Translations under genes and position numbers: made by a program
The notes under the pieces: generated by a model
What the model was told of the DNA's origin: nothing
What the model saw: only the letters and a program-made list of their open reading frames with translations
The model's database searches: none
Shown here: positions 24,601-34,030 of the stretch, one piece after another
Layout: every line of letters starts with the position of its first letter
Position numbering within the stretch: the stretch's first letter is position 1
NCBI RefSeq assembly: GCF_964355755.1
Contig: NC_092670.1
Location: forward strand, 5,481,001 to 5,545,000
Length of the DNA: 64,000 nt
Reading direction: 5' to 3'
From: Antedon mediterranea
Lineage: Eukaryota; Echinodermata; Crinoidea; Comatulida; Antedonidae

Positions 24601-27600
24601 ACTTTGTTTTGGGGTTTTCTTGAAACCTCCCTTTTCTTATCTTTTACATGTACACCACGTGACTTTAAATAAAAACACATGGATGTATAATTCAACAAAA
24701 TAGATTTACAGTTTGGTTTAATGGAAATTATTTATTTTTAAATAACTAGGGAGTACGGATGATGTCAAGATTGCAGGTTACAAGTGGGAGCAAGTGAAAG
24801 GCCCCTTAAGTGAGTCTGAAATTGGCGGGACTGAGCCGATCCTTCACTTGTCTGGGCTTCAAGTTGGTATCTACATCATCAAGTAAGTTTTACATTATTC
24901 ATGTTTATTTTTTTGTTCAATGTTTGTTTATTTGTTATTTTTTTATTGTACAATTTATTGAATTGTTCTTTTAGGTTGACTGTTACTGACTCAGATGGAC
25001 TTGAAGATTCTGCTTTAGCTAATGTTACTGTTAAACAAGGTTAGTCATCAAAACAGAAATAGTTACATTATTTACCTTACGTTATTTGCCCATTATAAAT
25101 ATTAAATATATTAACTACATATTCTGAACCTGATAATTGAAGAGTGGTTTTTATCACCTTTATGAAAAAGTCTGTGGTGTGCAAATAAATGTTGACATTT
25201 TAACTCCAGTCATTTTGTATTATTTATCTATTTTTATATCAACACCACAGGTATAGAACAAATTTTAAGTGATATACTGAACGTTTATTAATATTTTTAT
25301 TTTTTTAATCATTTTTAGAAGTAGATTATCCTCCTAAAGCTAACGCTGGTAGCGACATTGTTATCAAACTACCAAAGAACGAGGTTACCTTATATGGTAA
25401 TGCTAGTACAGACGACAAGAAGATTGTAGGCTATGAATGGTCAAAGGACAGCGGTGGTGTTGTTGATGTGACGGGTTCTGGTACTGAACAACTACATTTA
25501 ACAAACTTGGAAGAAGGCAACTATGTTTTCCGACTGACGGTCACTGATTCTGGGGGGAATCAGAATTTTGATACTGTAACAGTTATTGTCCAGCCAGGTG
25601 AGATTCTTATCAAATAATGGCTTGTGAGCTGGTGCATAAAACTTATTTAGTAAACTTATGACTTATTTCTCCAAGGGTCCCTTCCGTTTCGAGCAACCAC
25701 TAAGTAGCGATGGATCAGTCAACACATTTAAAAGATTTACTGGCTGCAATTGAGCTGGAACTCCATTTCTAAGTTCTTATCTAAGTAAACTTCTACCACC
25801 AGAAATTTGACTTGAGACTGAGCCATTCTTATTGCTGTTGTAACTGCTTGGCCAATTTGACCAAAAAAGCAGCAAGGGCAGGTTTGCATTTACATAAAAC
25901 CGTTGCTACAAACTTGCTAACCATTAATTGAAGTTAATATGTACATTATTTTTCTTGTTTAAGAGAACAACATTGCCCCAGTGGCTGATGCTGGAACAAA
26001 CAAGGAACTATCATTACCAGATGATTCCACTGTTTTAGATGGATCTGCCAGTCACGATGACCTTGCTATAACTCATTATACTTGGGAAAAAACAAGGTAT
26101 GGTATTTTTTCAATTTTAATAAATTCAAAAATTATTTTAATATTGTGAATTGTTTGTATATATAATGTTTTTATTTTTTGGTCGAAGCTCTACTTGTGAG
26201 AGAGTTGCTCTGTTTGGGGAATCAATAAATAAATATGAAATAAAACAGCACATTTTTACAGTTTATGCTATAGGGAATAGATTCAAGAGAGATGCTGATG
26301 AGAACTGGCCTTACTGAGTGATATGAATTTGATATCTAATCAGTTTTACATACATAATTGTATATTCTGCTAAAACAAATAAATAGGGAGAACCTTTATT
26401 AAGGAACACTTTCCTATTAAACTAATGAAGGGTGATATGTGCCTTAACACTATGGCTAACTCCTATTCAATGGACACCCATATGAAGATTACACGGTTTT
26501 GGGTGAAAATTAAATAGAAAAAACAAACACTTATCTGACATATTAAGAAATGTTTCTTTGTTACAGTGGTCCTGACGCTGATATTACTGATGCGGATAAG
26601 GTCAAAGCCACAGTGTCGAAGCTACAAGAAGGAGAATATGTGTTCACGTTAACAGTTGTTGATGGTCAAGGTGCCACCGACACGGACACTGTGAAAGTCA
26701 CCGTTAAAAAAGGTGAGCATAACGAAAAGGAACATTTGGAAAAACAGTGCAAGTCGTTACTGATGTTATTTGATGATATAATCATTTCTCAACAAATTTC
26801 GCGAAGCCAACTATTTGGCCAAGTGGTATAGGTTCAGTCTAATGAACCGATTTTTTTTTTCAATTTACCTATTTTATTATTTTGCCAATGTAGAGTTGTT
26901 TTTAATTTGTCACTTCAGAGGTGAACAAACCACCTGTTGCCAATGCAGGTTCGGACGTGGTTGTCACTCTTCCTGTCTCGGTTGTTAAAGTTGATGGATC
27001 ACAATCAACGGATGACGTTGGTATTGAAAGTTACGAGTGGAAAAGAAATGGTAAAAGCCCAGCTGCAGGGGTAAGACAAGGACAAGTTATTTTACCACCC
27101 CTACTTTTGCATCTGCCAAAAAAATTTCAGTCTATTAATTCCCTATTAATATTGTTTAGACTGCAATCGACAATTCTGACAAGAAATCTATTCTGTTATT
27201 GGTTGATCTGGTTCCGGGCCGTTACACATTTACACTAAAAGTTACAGATGCAAAAGGACTCTCTGCAACTGACACAGTTGAAGTTGTTGTTAAACAGTAT
27301 GCAAGTGAGGACAGTCTGGTAGTATTAACATTTGCAGCTGATATTACAAAGGTCACACAAGAAGATGAGGTATGGCAAACATTGTAAATTCATTTTATAT
27401 ATTTTGTGTATTTTTTATATTATCAATACACTATAACATGCCTTAGCGAGGATACCTCTCCCAATCCACTCCACTCCAGTACAGTTTAAAACCTTCCCAG
27501 TACAAATTCTAATAATCATGTTGATAATGGAAATTACTTATAAACCATAAAACCCTCCATTTTAAATGTAGTTTAAAACCTTCCCAGTACAATTCATTTA

Positions 27601-30600
27601 TTTTTATACTCTTCTCCCCTAAATGCCAAACCCATTCCTGGGGGTAATTTAAAGTCTTCCCAGTACAATTCATTTATTTTTATACTCTTCTCCCCTAAAT
27701 GCCAAACCCATTCCTGGGGGTAATTTAAAGTCTTCCCTGTACAATTCTGGACATTTTTATGTATGGATAAATGTATAAACAAAACAACAACCTACTGTAA
27801 GTTGGAAAAAGGGAGGTATTTAGACCTGCTATATTGGATCTAAAATGGCAGATAATACAGTAGAACCTCCATTTTACATACGGTACGGGACCGAAAGGCG
27901 TACGTAAAACAAAGGATTCGTAAAATCAAGGTTGACCTTAAATTGACCCCAAATACGTAGAGATCGTAGCTATAAAGGGCGGCTACCCTGTTTGTCTACT
28001 TTACTGAACAGCATGCAGGTTGTCACTAGCTAGGCCTTGCCTAGACTATTCAGGCTAGGCTAGCAGGCCTAGCAAGATGTGAGGCCTAACTAGAAAAGTA
28101 CAGTACTGTATATACAGGCTGTGAGATGTTTAAATAAAGGGTAAAATATCAATGTTCTTGTATTTTCAATCAATAAAAACAGTCGCTGCTTAAATGCACG
28201 TGCGTAGCTTGTCTCAAACACACAGCAGAATTCCTCACACACACACAGCCACAGCTTTGTTGTGCTTTGTTGTTGTTAAATTGCGCCCTCAATGTACGAA
28301 AATGATGACGTCATCGGTTATTTTAAGCGTACGTAAAATCAAGGGAACGTAAAATCAGGGTACGTAAAACACAGGTTCTACTGTATTCATATTGTATTTA
28401 AACATTCCCATAATAATTGCATATCCAAGGTGTATGGATGCATGCTGTAACAACATTTTGTATTTTGTAACTTAAAAAAATAGATTTATAGATTGACGTT
28501 AGTTGCTATCCTTAGAAAATAAATGTAAATATAATATTTTTCATCAGGAACTTCTACTTCGTAAATTGTCACTCTTCATGGGAGTAGATGATCATGATAT
28601 AATGTTACAACGGATCGTTTCAATTCAAGAAGGAAGGTAAATTTGGAGAAACACTATTGGGTATGGGTCATTGGTCAATCTCAAACTGCTATATTTTGTG
28701 GTCATATGTGCCAATGTAGTCATTAATGATTGGTTCCCACTAGAGACGCAACACAAGTCATTTGACCAATAACATATGATGGATTATCGGTTTTCATTGG
28801 TCATTTGCTTGCCTTGTGTCTACGTCTTTAATTCTTTATATACATTAGATATGCACAGAAGTCACATTTAATCACAGTTCTTTAAAACATTTTACTGTAC
28901 TAACTTAGCAGTTAATCATGACAATACCTTATAAACACGATCATTATTACTGTAACTTTCTTGTCAGGTTTGATATGATCTTCTATGTGATTGATGCGCA
29001 AACACAGGTTAGTTTGAAGGCTATAGATGTTGTCAACCAACTTAAAGACAGGCTAAAAAAGGAAGGTGATCTGTTGGATTATCCGGTGTACAGCCTGGAG
29101 ACTGTAGGTATGTATGACTGACTGAAGTTGTCCTGTTATTTAAACTCAAAGGTCTATCATGCTTAATTCCTGTGTTCAAAGAGCTGTTGCTAATTCCAGT
29201 TCATATATGCTCTTCTATATAAACCTGTTTGCATCAAGCATGTCTTTTCACTATACCATGAATTCAAAATCATGGAATAACCTGTCATTAACTTTTGCTG
29301 CTTCATTACTTTGGAATCAACTTCTGAATCATGTTAAATCTGCAACTTCATTGAACTCCTTTTAACTGAAGCTTTTAACCTCTTTGAAGATGGTATTGAA
29401 TAAACAAGTGACTGAATCACTTTGATTACAAGTAGTATGAGTACATTGATTTGGCAGTAACTTACAATGCTTTTTCTAATGTCTGATTGATGTCACTTTA
29501 GTTTGCCAGAACACATGCTCAGATCATGGAACCTGCAATGTAACTACTCGTCGATGCGACTGCGAAAGTTTCTGGATTGAGAATCCAATCAAAGCTTACT
29601 TTGGAAAGAAAGAATCTAATTGTGGTAAGTTGACATTATTGCTATTACTGCTGGGTATAACCATAAACTCTGTCTACACTATCAAAGTAGTTTGACAAAA
29701 TGCCCAAATATGGTAGTGATATGCCCAAATATGGTAGTAATATATCATCATGTCCATATATAGGCATATGACATTTTTTGTAACATCAAGTTTGATAGTG
29801 TAGACAGAGCTAAAGATTTTTAGATCCATGGTTTTTATGTTATTTATTCATTAAAGTCATTTTCGCCATCGGTAACTACTCTATTCACCGGCCAAAATCC
29901 GAACACCTAGTATTTAAATGGCCTAGTTTCCAACATTTCAATTAAAGATGGAAGCAACATTAATTGACTAAAAGTTGCTTTAAAGCTCTGTCTACACTAT
30001 GTGCTGTGCCAGATAGTCATGATGATGTCTTATCACTACTATATTTGGGCATATCACTGTCATATTTAGGCACATCAGACCTTTTTGTCAAACTAGTTTG
30101 ATAATGTAGACAGAGGCGAAAAGAAAAAAGCAAATAATGTTTTTTAATTGTTGTTCTTTTGGTGAAAGCCTGAGTGTGACTCAGTATTTAAATAATGAAA
30201 ATATTTACCCATATCATCATGATTATGAACAAAGTTTTTCATAATTCCAGATTGGAGTATTTTGTATGTAATCATCGTTACTTTCTTTGTGATTGTTGCC
30301 TTCAGTGTTCTCATGTGGATGTGTTTCTGCTTCATCTCAAAGTAAGTCTTTACAGTTTCATTAAAAGTAACATAATTCTCATCAATAACAAACAAAATAA
30401 ATAAAAGCTAGTACAGTAGAACCTATGTTTTACGTACCCTGGTTTTACGTTCCCATAACCAATGACGTCATCATTTTCCTACATTGAGGGCGCAATTTAA
30501 CAACAACAAACAAAGCCATGGCTGTGTGAGGAATTCTGCTGTGTGAGACAAGCTACACACGTGCAGTCCCCTACAGCAGCGACTGTTTTTACTGATGGAA

Positions 30601-32701
30601 AATACAAGAACATTGATATTTTATTTTTAACACTTTATTTAAACGCACAGGCTGTATATACTGTACTTTTCTAGCTAGGCCTCACGTCTTGTTAGGACTA
30701 CTAGCCTGGCCTGAATAGTCTAGGCAAGGCCTAGCTAGTAACAACCTGCATGCTGTACCATAAAGTATGCAAACATGGTAGCCTTTATAGCCTTTTTTTC
30801 TTTTAACTGCTCAACCATTAACTAATTTTAACATAATTATTGTTTGCAGTCGTTGCCTAAAAAAGAAACGACGTCATCGATACAGTCTTCTAGATGAATT
30901 TGATGAGCATGAGTCAATGGAGATGATTCCTAAAGCAAATGGTAAGATTGAGCAGTATAGATAGTATCATTTAGTTTCAATTGAGATCAACATGCCTTCA
31001 ACATCCTTAATCTCTTTCTCTGTCTCTTTCTACATTTCTTTGGTTTACATAAGATTACCTTACCTTTGGTTGCCAGGTTAGCAATTTAACTTAAAGTATT
31101 AATTCACAATTTTACAATCTACAAGGTTAAACATAACCAGTAAAATATTTATTTTACATGGTAGGTGAACTCAAAGTGGCCATAAGGTCAAGGAATGACC
31201 CTTATTTTTGTTGCTATGTGCTGGACCATGAATTTCGCATAGTTTGTTGGGGCCTAGTCTTCTTTCCTGCTGTGCTCACCTACATCTTGTTCTAGGAAGT
31301 TTGTTATGTAAACAAGATTACAACACAACTTTATCTTTGCTCTTTGATTGGTTAAATTTGTATCATTTGTGGGTTAAACATTAACAGTAACACATTTATT
31401 TTATCATATGGTAGGTGATCTCAAAGTGGCATTTAGATCAAGGAACGACCCTTATCAAGGTGTTTATTCTCAATTAAACTTTTCTTTTATTTTGTATCAT
31501 TTCAAAGTTTTTTTTCTACATTCGTTCTGCAATTGTATTATTAGTGAACATTCTGTGATTTGGTTACATTAAATCCCTAAGAAGTTTAGGCTTTCTATAA
31601 TTGCAAAAAAAAAAGTTTTGCAAGACACTCGCTACTATAATTCTGAAAGATTGTAATTGCTTAGAGATGGTGTTGATTTCACACGGCACTTGTAGGCTTG
31701 TGTTTATTATAGTGTGCTGTGTTTTGGCAATCATTGTTTTTTTCATTCATTTTATTTTAAGTTTGTTTTACATGTTGCTATATAATTGTGCTATAATTTT
31801 AGTTACGGTATATAGTTATTTTGATGTCTCTTCTGGTTCAATTTGTTATTATTTATTAGTTAATTTTACAGTTTTATATACCAATTATTTTATTGATGTA
31901 TAATTTAAGTCTCTATAATATTGCCTCATAGTACCCACATTTTTTTAAAAAATTGTGGCATTGTTCCCTCCCAAACACCTTACCTTATTTTTTCCAGCTT
32001 TTTCAATCCTTTCAACACTGTGCCCTCCTACAACTCTTACAAATTCCCTAAGTACCAGTAGTGTTTTAAACCAATTGACGAATACAACCAAGTTTACTCT
32101 GTACTGTTCTCTGTTTATTTTCATATGTTCATAATAATCAAACATCTAGTTTTCAATTTTGTAGTATTGTCACTATTTTGCTTTGATTAGAAGGCAAACC
32201 ATACAACGTATATGTACATTGGTAAAAGGTTAAATCATACTTCATCTGTTAATACTTCCATACCATGGAAACTCATTCAGTGTTTTCTGTTGTTTTCTTG
32301 CAATGTTTTTTAGCTAAAATATTTTAGATACAGCAACTACAACTCCCATAATAGTTATTTTGAAATCATGTTGTTATAACTAGGATGTATGTAATCAGCT
32401 ATATTTGTGTTTTTCACTTGCAGTATTTCAGTTGAATTATGTGTTGTGTACATGAATTGTCAACCATTTCATTTGTATATTCTATGGTTTTGTTGTTATG
32501 GATGTGTACTTACTTTTTTATTGTTGTTTTGCAGGGAAACAAAACAGTAGTATTATGGTATCAGAATCAGATGATACAGAAGAAGATACACTCTTTGAGC
32601 CTAAAAAGAAATCAAAAACCACAAATGGATTTGTTCCACATAAGAAAAAAGGTAGAATACCAACTGCCTACTCAGACAGAAATAGAAATGAGAAGTTATG
32701 A
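12594..32701 (+). CDS. KIAA0319: KIAA0319/KIAA0319L-family receptor, complete 22-exon coding sequence
   Basis: Coding exons: 12594-12699, 18229-18504, 19634-19780, 22286-22498 (end uncertain), 22964-23200, 23480-23590, 23865-24067, 24404-24593, 24750-24882, 24975-25039, 25319-25597, 25964-26096, 26567-26712, 26919-27070, 27160-27369, 28548-28636, 28968-29107, 29502-29624, 30251-30341, 30850-30941, 31415-31459, 32535-32701. All phases agree and the sum is 3348 nt, 1115 residues (vertebrate homologues are about 1050-1070). Order: signal peptide, MANSC, EGF-like, Cys-rich, Ser/Thr linker, five PKD repeats, C6 domain, TM helix, cytoplasmic tail. In vertebrates the family acts in neuronal migration and axon growth; KIAA0319L cycles between surface and trans-Golgi network. 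A 5'-UTR acceptor (TTTTCAG) lies at about 12556, so there is an upstream non-coding exon. Confidence 0.92.
13308..14028. mobile_element. 0.72-kb terminal-inverted-repeat element, copy 1 (PIF/Harbinger-like?)
   Basis: It starts GGTCGTGTTCGTACGG and its reverse complement starts GGGCCTGTTCGTAGGG. It is near-identical over its whole length to 47779-48494, differing by one 5-bp indel and a handful of substitutions. Overlapping plus-strand frames (13548-13799, 83 codons; 13651-13842, 63 codons) are open in both copies. Flanks are TAA and TTA, close to but not a perfect Harbinger-type 3-bp duplication. It lies in intron 1 of the KIAA0319-like gene. No transposase domain was recognised. Confidence 0.75.
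14651..14685 (+). ncRNA. Hammerhead-ribozyme-like core
   Basis: CTGAGGA (14651-14657) matches the conserved CUGANGA box. A 5-bp stem GATCA/TGATC (14659-14663 with 14672-14676) corresponds to stem II, and GAAAC (14677-14681) matches the second conserved box. One extra C (14658) separates box one from the stem. I could not find a matching stem I or a cleavage triplet upstream, so self-cleavage is doubtful. Confidence 0.4.
14651..14785 (+). mobile_element. Penelope-like element 3' remnant
   Basis: The segment CTGAGGACGATCAAAG...GATCGAAACGTCGAG resembles the conserved stem region found in Penelope-like retroelement terminal repeats. The following 95 bp (CAGTTCTTTTCAGAACTAAT ... TTCGCCATGCAAACC) recurs inverted at about 40135-40245. 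No reverse transcriptase or GIY-YIG sequence is present, so this is a short remnant. Confidence 0.5.
16921..17036. repeat. (GATT)n microsatellite and first copy of an 87-bp direct repeat
   Basis: GATT units run from about 16923 to 16962. The segment GTCTCCCAGAGGGCCCAGTT with its flanks then appears at about 16975-17036 and again at 17062-17122, differing at a few positions. Confidence 0.7.
17124..17604 (-). repeat. Tandem dimer of a 242-bp tRNA-derived (Ser/Leu-type) repeat
   Basis: Two near-identical units start at 17124 and 17366. Each ends, on the minus strand, with a tRNA-like head: GTGGCCGAGCGGTTAAGAC resembles a Ser/Leu-type box A and GGGTTCGAGGC a box B, about 60 bp apart and near GAGTGAGTG repeats. 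The acceptor and T stems do not fold cleanly, so it is a SINE-type derivative and not a functional tRNA gene. The plus-strand frames across it (about 63-65 codons, in both units) are incidental. Confidence 0.65.
17896..18190 (+). mobile_element. SINE with tRNA-like head and LINE-type 3' tail
   Basis: A box-B-like GTATCGAATCC lies near the start. The body contains TAGGCAAGATACTTTACTTA and CACCCAGGTGTATAAATGGG, common in deuterostome SINE/L2 tails. The end reads TTAGGCGCTATATAAGGACA followed by TTATT repeats. The tail matches that of the LINE at 6060-6135, suggesting the LINE machinery mobilised it. Confidence 0.65.
18229..18504 (+). CDS. KIAA0319: KIAA0319-like exon 2: MANSC (seven-cysteine) domain
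   Basis: The translation holds GECSGTEPLAGYSPKES, then MDECITACCQVTSCDLVWML, then the cysteines of GVCSSVACAS and VESCEP. The Cys-Cys pair and spacing match the MANSC/MANEC module found at the N-terminus of KIAA0319 proteins. Phase 1 in and out, so it is a mobile class 1-1 module. Confidence 0.85.
19296..19515. mobile_element. MITE-like unit with inverted repeats
   Basis: The left end TAGCTTAC...CATGGATAAACCGACAAA pairs with the right end TTTGTTGGTTTATCCATG...GTAAGCTA. The 220-bp unit is in a KIAA0319-like intron just upstream of the EGF exon. Confidence 0.5.
19634..19780 (+). CDS. KIAA0319: KIAA0319-like exon 3: EGF-like domain
   Basis: Six cysteines are arranged as in an EGF-like module: KPCNARRRNSCPINEVC, a short loop, then GTCECKEGFARDNDDKC. 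Boundaries TTTCAG|AAT and ATTG|GTGAGA are phase 1-1, as usual for EGF exons. I do not recall this module as prominent in vertebrate KIAA0319, so it may be an invertebrate feature. Confidence 0.75.
20700..20900. repeat. Possible decayed tRNA-derived SINE
   Basis: GGTGGTCTAATGATTATTAA resembles a box A and AAGTCGTTCAAGAC a box B about 60 bp later. No clean tRNA fold and no second copy were recognised. Confidence 0.3.
21113..21260. repeat. T-rich minisatellite (GCATGTGTTTTTATTTTTTT units)
   Basis: Roughly 20-bp units alternating GCATGTGT / GCGTGTGT with T tracts repeat about six times. The long open frame over it (about 80 codons, Phe/Cys-rich) is a composition artefact. Confidence 0.75.
22142..22261. 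promoter_or_regulatory. Cluster of five ATTTGCAT octamers
   Basis: Exact ATTTGCAT occurs at 22142, 22168, 22179, 22243 and 22254, all on the plus strand, within 120 bp just upstream of exon 4 of the KIAA0319-like gene. ATTTGCAT is the canonical POU/Oct octamer. Enhancer function is only a possibility; AT-rich repeat origin is the alternative. Confidence 0.35.
22286..22498 (+). CDS. KIAA0319: KIAA0319-like exon 4: second Cys-rich segment (3' boundary uncertain)
   Basis: An acidic lead-in (LNEDYSTTNEDENVDG) precedes a cysteine cluster: GGKCDTTSDCKPYEYC, then GFCLKCQDKSC. The acceptor is clear (ACACCAG-like at 22285). Two donors keep phase 1: AAAG|GTTGCC after 22498 and CAAA|GTATAG after 22534; neither is strong. 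The longer form adds two more cysteines (GCHFCF). Confidence 0.6.
22964..23590 (+). CDS. KIAA0319: KIAA0319-like exons 5-6: Ser/Thr/Asn-rich linker
   Basis: Exons 22964-23200 and 23480-23590 encode a low-complexity, hydrophilic linker with many N-x-S/T sequons (NSTNSS, NVTNTL, NNSAI, NNTNAS) and a TPVTPTTNQP/VVLPTTVAP segment suited to O-glycosylation. Vertebrate members have a comparable mucin-like linker between the N-terminal module and PKD repeats. Both exons are phase 1-1. Confidence 0.8.
23865..27369 (+). CDS. KIAA0319: KIAA0319-like exons 7-15: five PKD repeats
   Basis: Nine exons encode five consecutive Ig-like PKD repeats. Hallmarks recur: PHAVIEPALQEVTLP, PPKANAGSDIVIKLP, IAPVADAGTNKELSLP and KPPVANAGSDVVVTLP at repeat starts; LDGS(G/A) and VDGSQSTDD; G-Y-x-W near the middle (AGYKWEQ, VGYEWSK, THYTWEK, ESYEWKR); and F-x-L-T-V-x-D near the end (LTVTDSDG, RLTVTDS, TLTVVDGQG, TLKVTDAKG). 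In KIAA0319 proteins these repeats mediate adhesion and dimer contacts. Confidence 0.92.
27473..27750. repeat. 76-bp tandem repeat
   Basis: The unit including TTCCCAGTACAATTCATTTA and CCAAACCCATTCCTGGGGGT is present twice with period 76 (27592 and 27668), with partial, more diverged copies of the TTTAAA-CCTTCCCAGTAC portion at 27483 and 27571. It is intronic. Confidence 0.8.
27858..28383. mobile_element. 526-bp pogo/Tigger-like MITE, full length, TA flanked
   Basis: The ends are CAGTAGAACCTCCATTTTAC and the inverse CAGTAGAACCTGTGTTTTAC, flanked by TA on both sides. Both ends carry several ACGTAAAA/TTTTACGT subterminal repeats. CAG termini with TA duplication fit the pogo branch of Tc1/mariner. 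No transposase is encoded. A palindromic CRE, TGACGTCA, lies at 28306-28313. Confidence 0.75.
28548..29624 (+). CDS. KIAA0319: KIAA0319-like exons 16-18: membrane-proximal region and C6 domain
   Basis: Exons 28548-28636, 28968-29107 and 29502-29624 encode a folded juxtamembrane segment (DIMLQRIVSIQEGR, FDMIFYVIDAQTQ) and a six-cysteine module reading VCQNTCSDHGTCNVTTRRCD, then CESFWIENPIKAYFGKK and ESNC. The last part closely follows the C6 signature preceding the TM helix in vertebrate KIAA0319. Confidence 0.9.
29175..29410 (+). pseudogene. LINE polymerase C-terminal remnant in intron
   Basis: The frame reads SKSWNNLSLTFAASLLWNQL then LNHVKSATSLNSF. This is the W-N-L-P / L-W-N-x-L-P / S-F-K pattern at the end of LINE or related reverse-transcriptase genes. 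It is short and lies between KIAA0319-like exons 17 and 18. Confidence 0.5.
29668..29809. mobile_element. MITE with CTCTGTCTACA termini, copy 1
   Basis: It begins CTCTGTCTACACTATCAAAG and ends with the inverse CTCTGTCTACACTATCAAAC. It has internal direct repeats of ATGCCCAAATATGGTAGT. It is 142 bp with no coding capacity. Confidence 0.75.
29986..30115. mobile_element. MITE with CTCTGTCTACA termini, copy 2
   Basis: The same family as 29668-29809, only 176 bp downstream in the same intron: it begins CTCTGTCTACACTATG and ends with the inverse CTCTGTCTACATTATCAAAC. The interior is diverged but keeps ATATTTGGGCATATCACT. Confidence 0.7.
30251..30341 (+). CDS. KIAA0319: KIAA0319-like exon 19: transmembrane helix
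   Basis: The exon encodes DWSILYVIIVTFFVIVAFSV then LMWMCFCFISK, a single hydrophobic helix with juxtamembrane cysteines that could be palmitoylated. Acceptor AATTCCAG, donor AAA|GTAAGT. Confidence 0.93.
30414..30795. mobile_element. Truncated, inverted second copy of the pogo-like MITE
   Basis: It starts CAGTAGAACCTATGTTTTAC and follows the reverse complement of 27975-28383, including TGACGTCA (30463-30470) and the GGAATTCTGCTGTGTGAGAC block. The other end is missing (about 110 bp shorter). It is in the intron between the TM exon and exon 20. Confidence 0.75.
30850..32701 (+). CDS. KIAA0319: KIAA0319-like exons 20-22: cytoplasmic tail
   Basis: Exons 30850-30941, 31415-31459 and 32535-32701 give a basic patch (CLKKKRRHRYSLLDEFDEHE), a short GDLKVAFRSRNDPYQ exon and the tail NSSIMVSESDDTEEDTLFEP ending at TGA 32699-32701. 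The NSS-MVSES acidic segment is strongly conserved with vertebrate KIAA0319/KIAA0319L. The tyrosine-containing and acidic motifs are plausible sorting signals, by inference. Confidence 0.88.
31165..31205 (+). pseudogene. Decayed duplicate of KIAA0319-like exon 21
   Basis: This segment reads G-ELKVAIRSRNDPY and matches exon 31415-31459 (G-DLKVAFRSRNDPYQ), including about 45 bp of upstream intron and the ATGGTAG acceptor. The copy lacks the CAAG|GT end: the sequence continues TTTTTGTTGC and no usable donor follows at once. It looks like a tandem exon duplication, about 250 bp apart, in which the first copy lost its splice donor. Confidence 0.65.
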
Positions 32702-34030
32702 CAAAACTAGAAAATAATGGATATGATTTAACTGAATGTGATTTATCTCAATGGTTAAACTCAATATGACCAGGCTATAACTATGCTAGACAGAAATGCC
32801 TGACGTCCACGTAGAAGAGCTTTGAAGTAACCAGACAAATATGGATACTTAACAATTGTTGAACTCAAGATGACATTATTATTAGCCGGACTATGATCAA
32901 TATCAACAGGCTTTACAATAGAAACAAGGATAGAACTGTAGAAGCCTCAGAATAGCATTTAATTTAGTTGCAGTTGACACATTCCATATACAAGAACAAT
33001 TAAATGAATTCAATTCAATTTAAATATAGTCAATTTAATTTGATAATTTTAAATGAATTATTATCTGTAATTTTGAATGCTTTAGTTGAAGTATACATTT
33101 AATTTCTAGCTAACAAAAAATTAAGTAACTCTTTACATTCCTATTTTATAAAAGTACTGTAATATTATATTTGAATATTAATCTGACAATTACCTTAATT
33201 TTAATGAGATATAGTGAATTAAAATCAAATATATTTGATTTATTAAATTAGTAGGGAGGAGGTAATATGTTGAAATATATTTCCAACATGGAAAATAAGG
33301 AATGTCATTGAAAATTAAAAGTTTTTCTACTCAAAATTATAAAATGTAACCTAACTAAGTTTGCAAAGACAACAAACGACCACTGTTGATGCTAAGTTAA
33401 AATGCTTGGTCCTTAATTTCAATCAAAGACTACCTTCCTTGGAATATCATTGAAAGTTGCAATGAGTACAATGTGAAGACATTTTATTGTATTACATTAT
33501 AGTATTATATTTTGTCAATCATCATGTTTACTTCTTTGGAATCTAAAAAACACTGTGTAACTAATATTGATATTTATGTTTATCGCATTTGATTGAAAAA
33601 CAAAAATATAAAAAAATGTATTTTCTTAATCGGAAACAAATTATTTGTTTTAAACAGTCTTTTTTTTCTATAAAAGTTACATAAAAGAAAAGCTGAAATT
33701 GCAAAATGGAAGCCCAAATGTGTAAATAAAAGTGTGTGTGTGGGTATGATAAAGTAAGTATGGTTGAAAAATAAGGGGAAAATATAATTTTTATATTTTT
33801 GCATTGTATATAATATATAATATTTAAAGGGTGTATGGTATTTAATAGTTACAAATATATTTAATTGGTGTCGTAGGTAAACTCATTTCTTTGTTTGTTT
33901 GTTTTTTAAATCTATGCAGAATAATCAACAAATTCTGTTATTATACTGATATTAAATGAGTAATTCACATTTGTAATAATCTATTCTCATTTGGTGTCTG
34001 CCTCCAAATAAAATTATAATTTATATATTT
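32702..34030 (+). other. KIAA0319: Probable 3' UTR of the KIAA0319-like gene
   Basis: AT-rich sequence follows the stop codon with no further ORF. AATAAA hexamers occur at 33725-33730 and 34007-34012; either could direct polyadenylation. Confidence 0.5.

Noticed and set aside
31165-31300. First copy of the tail exon as an alternative functional last exon
   Set aside because: Reading on gives a hydrophobic extension to an in-frame stop, unlike any family tail; kept as a broken duplicate instead.
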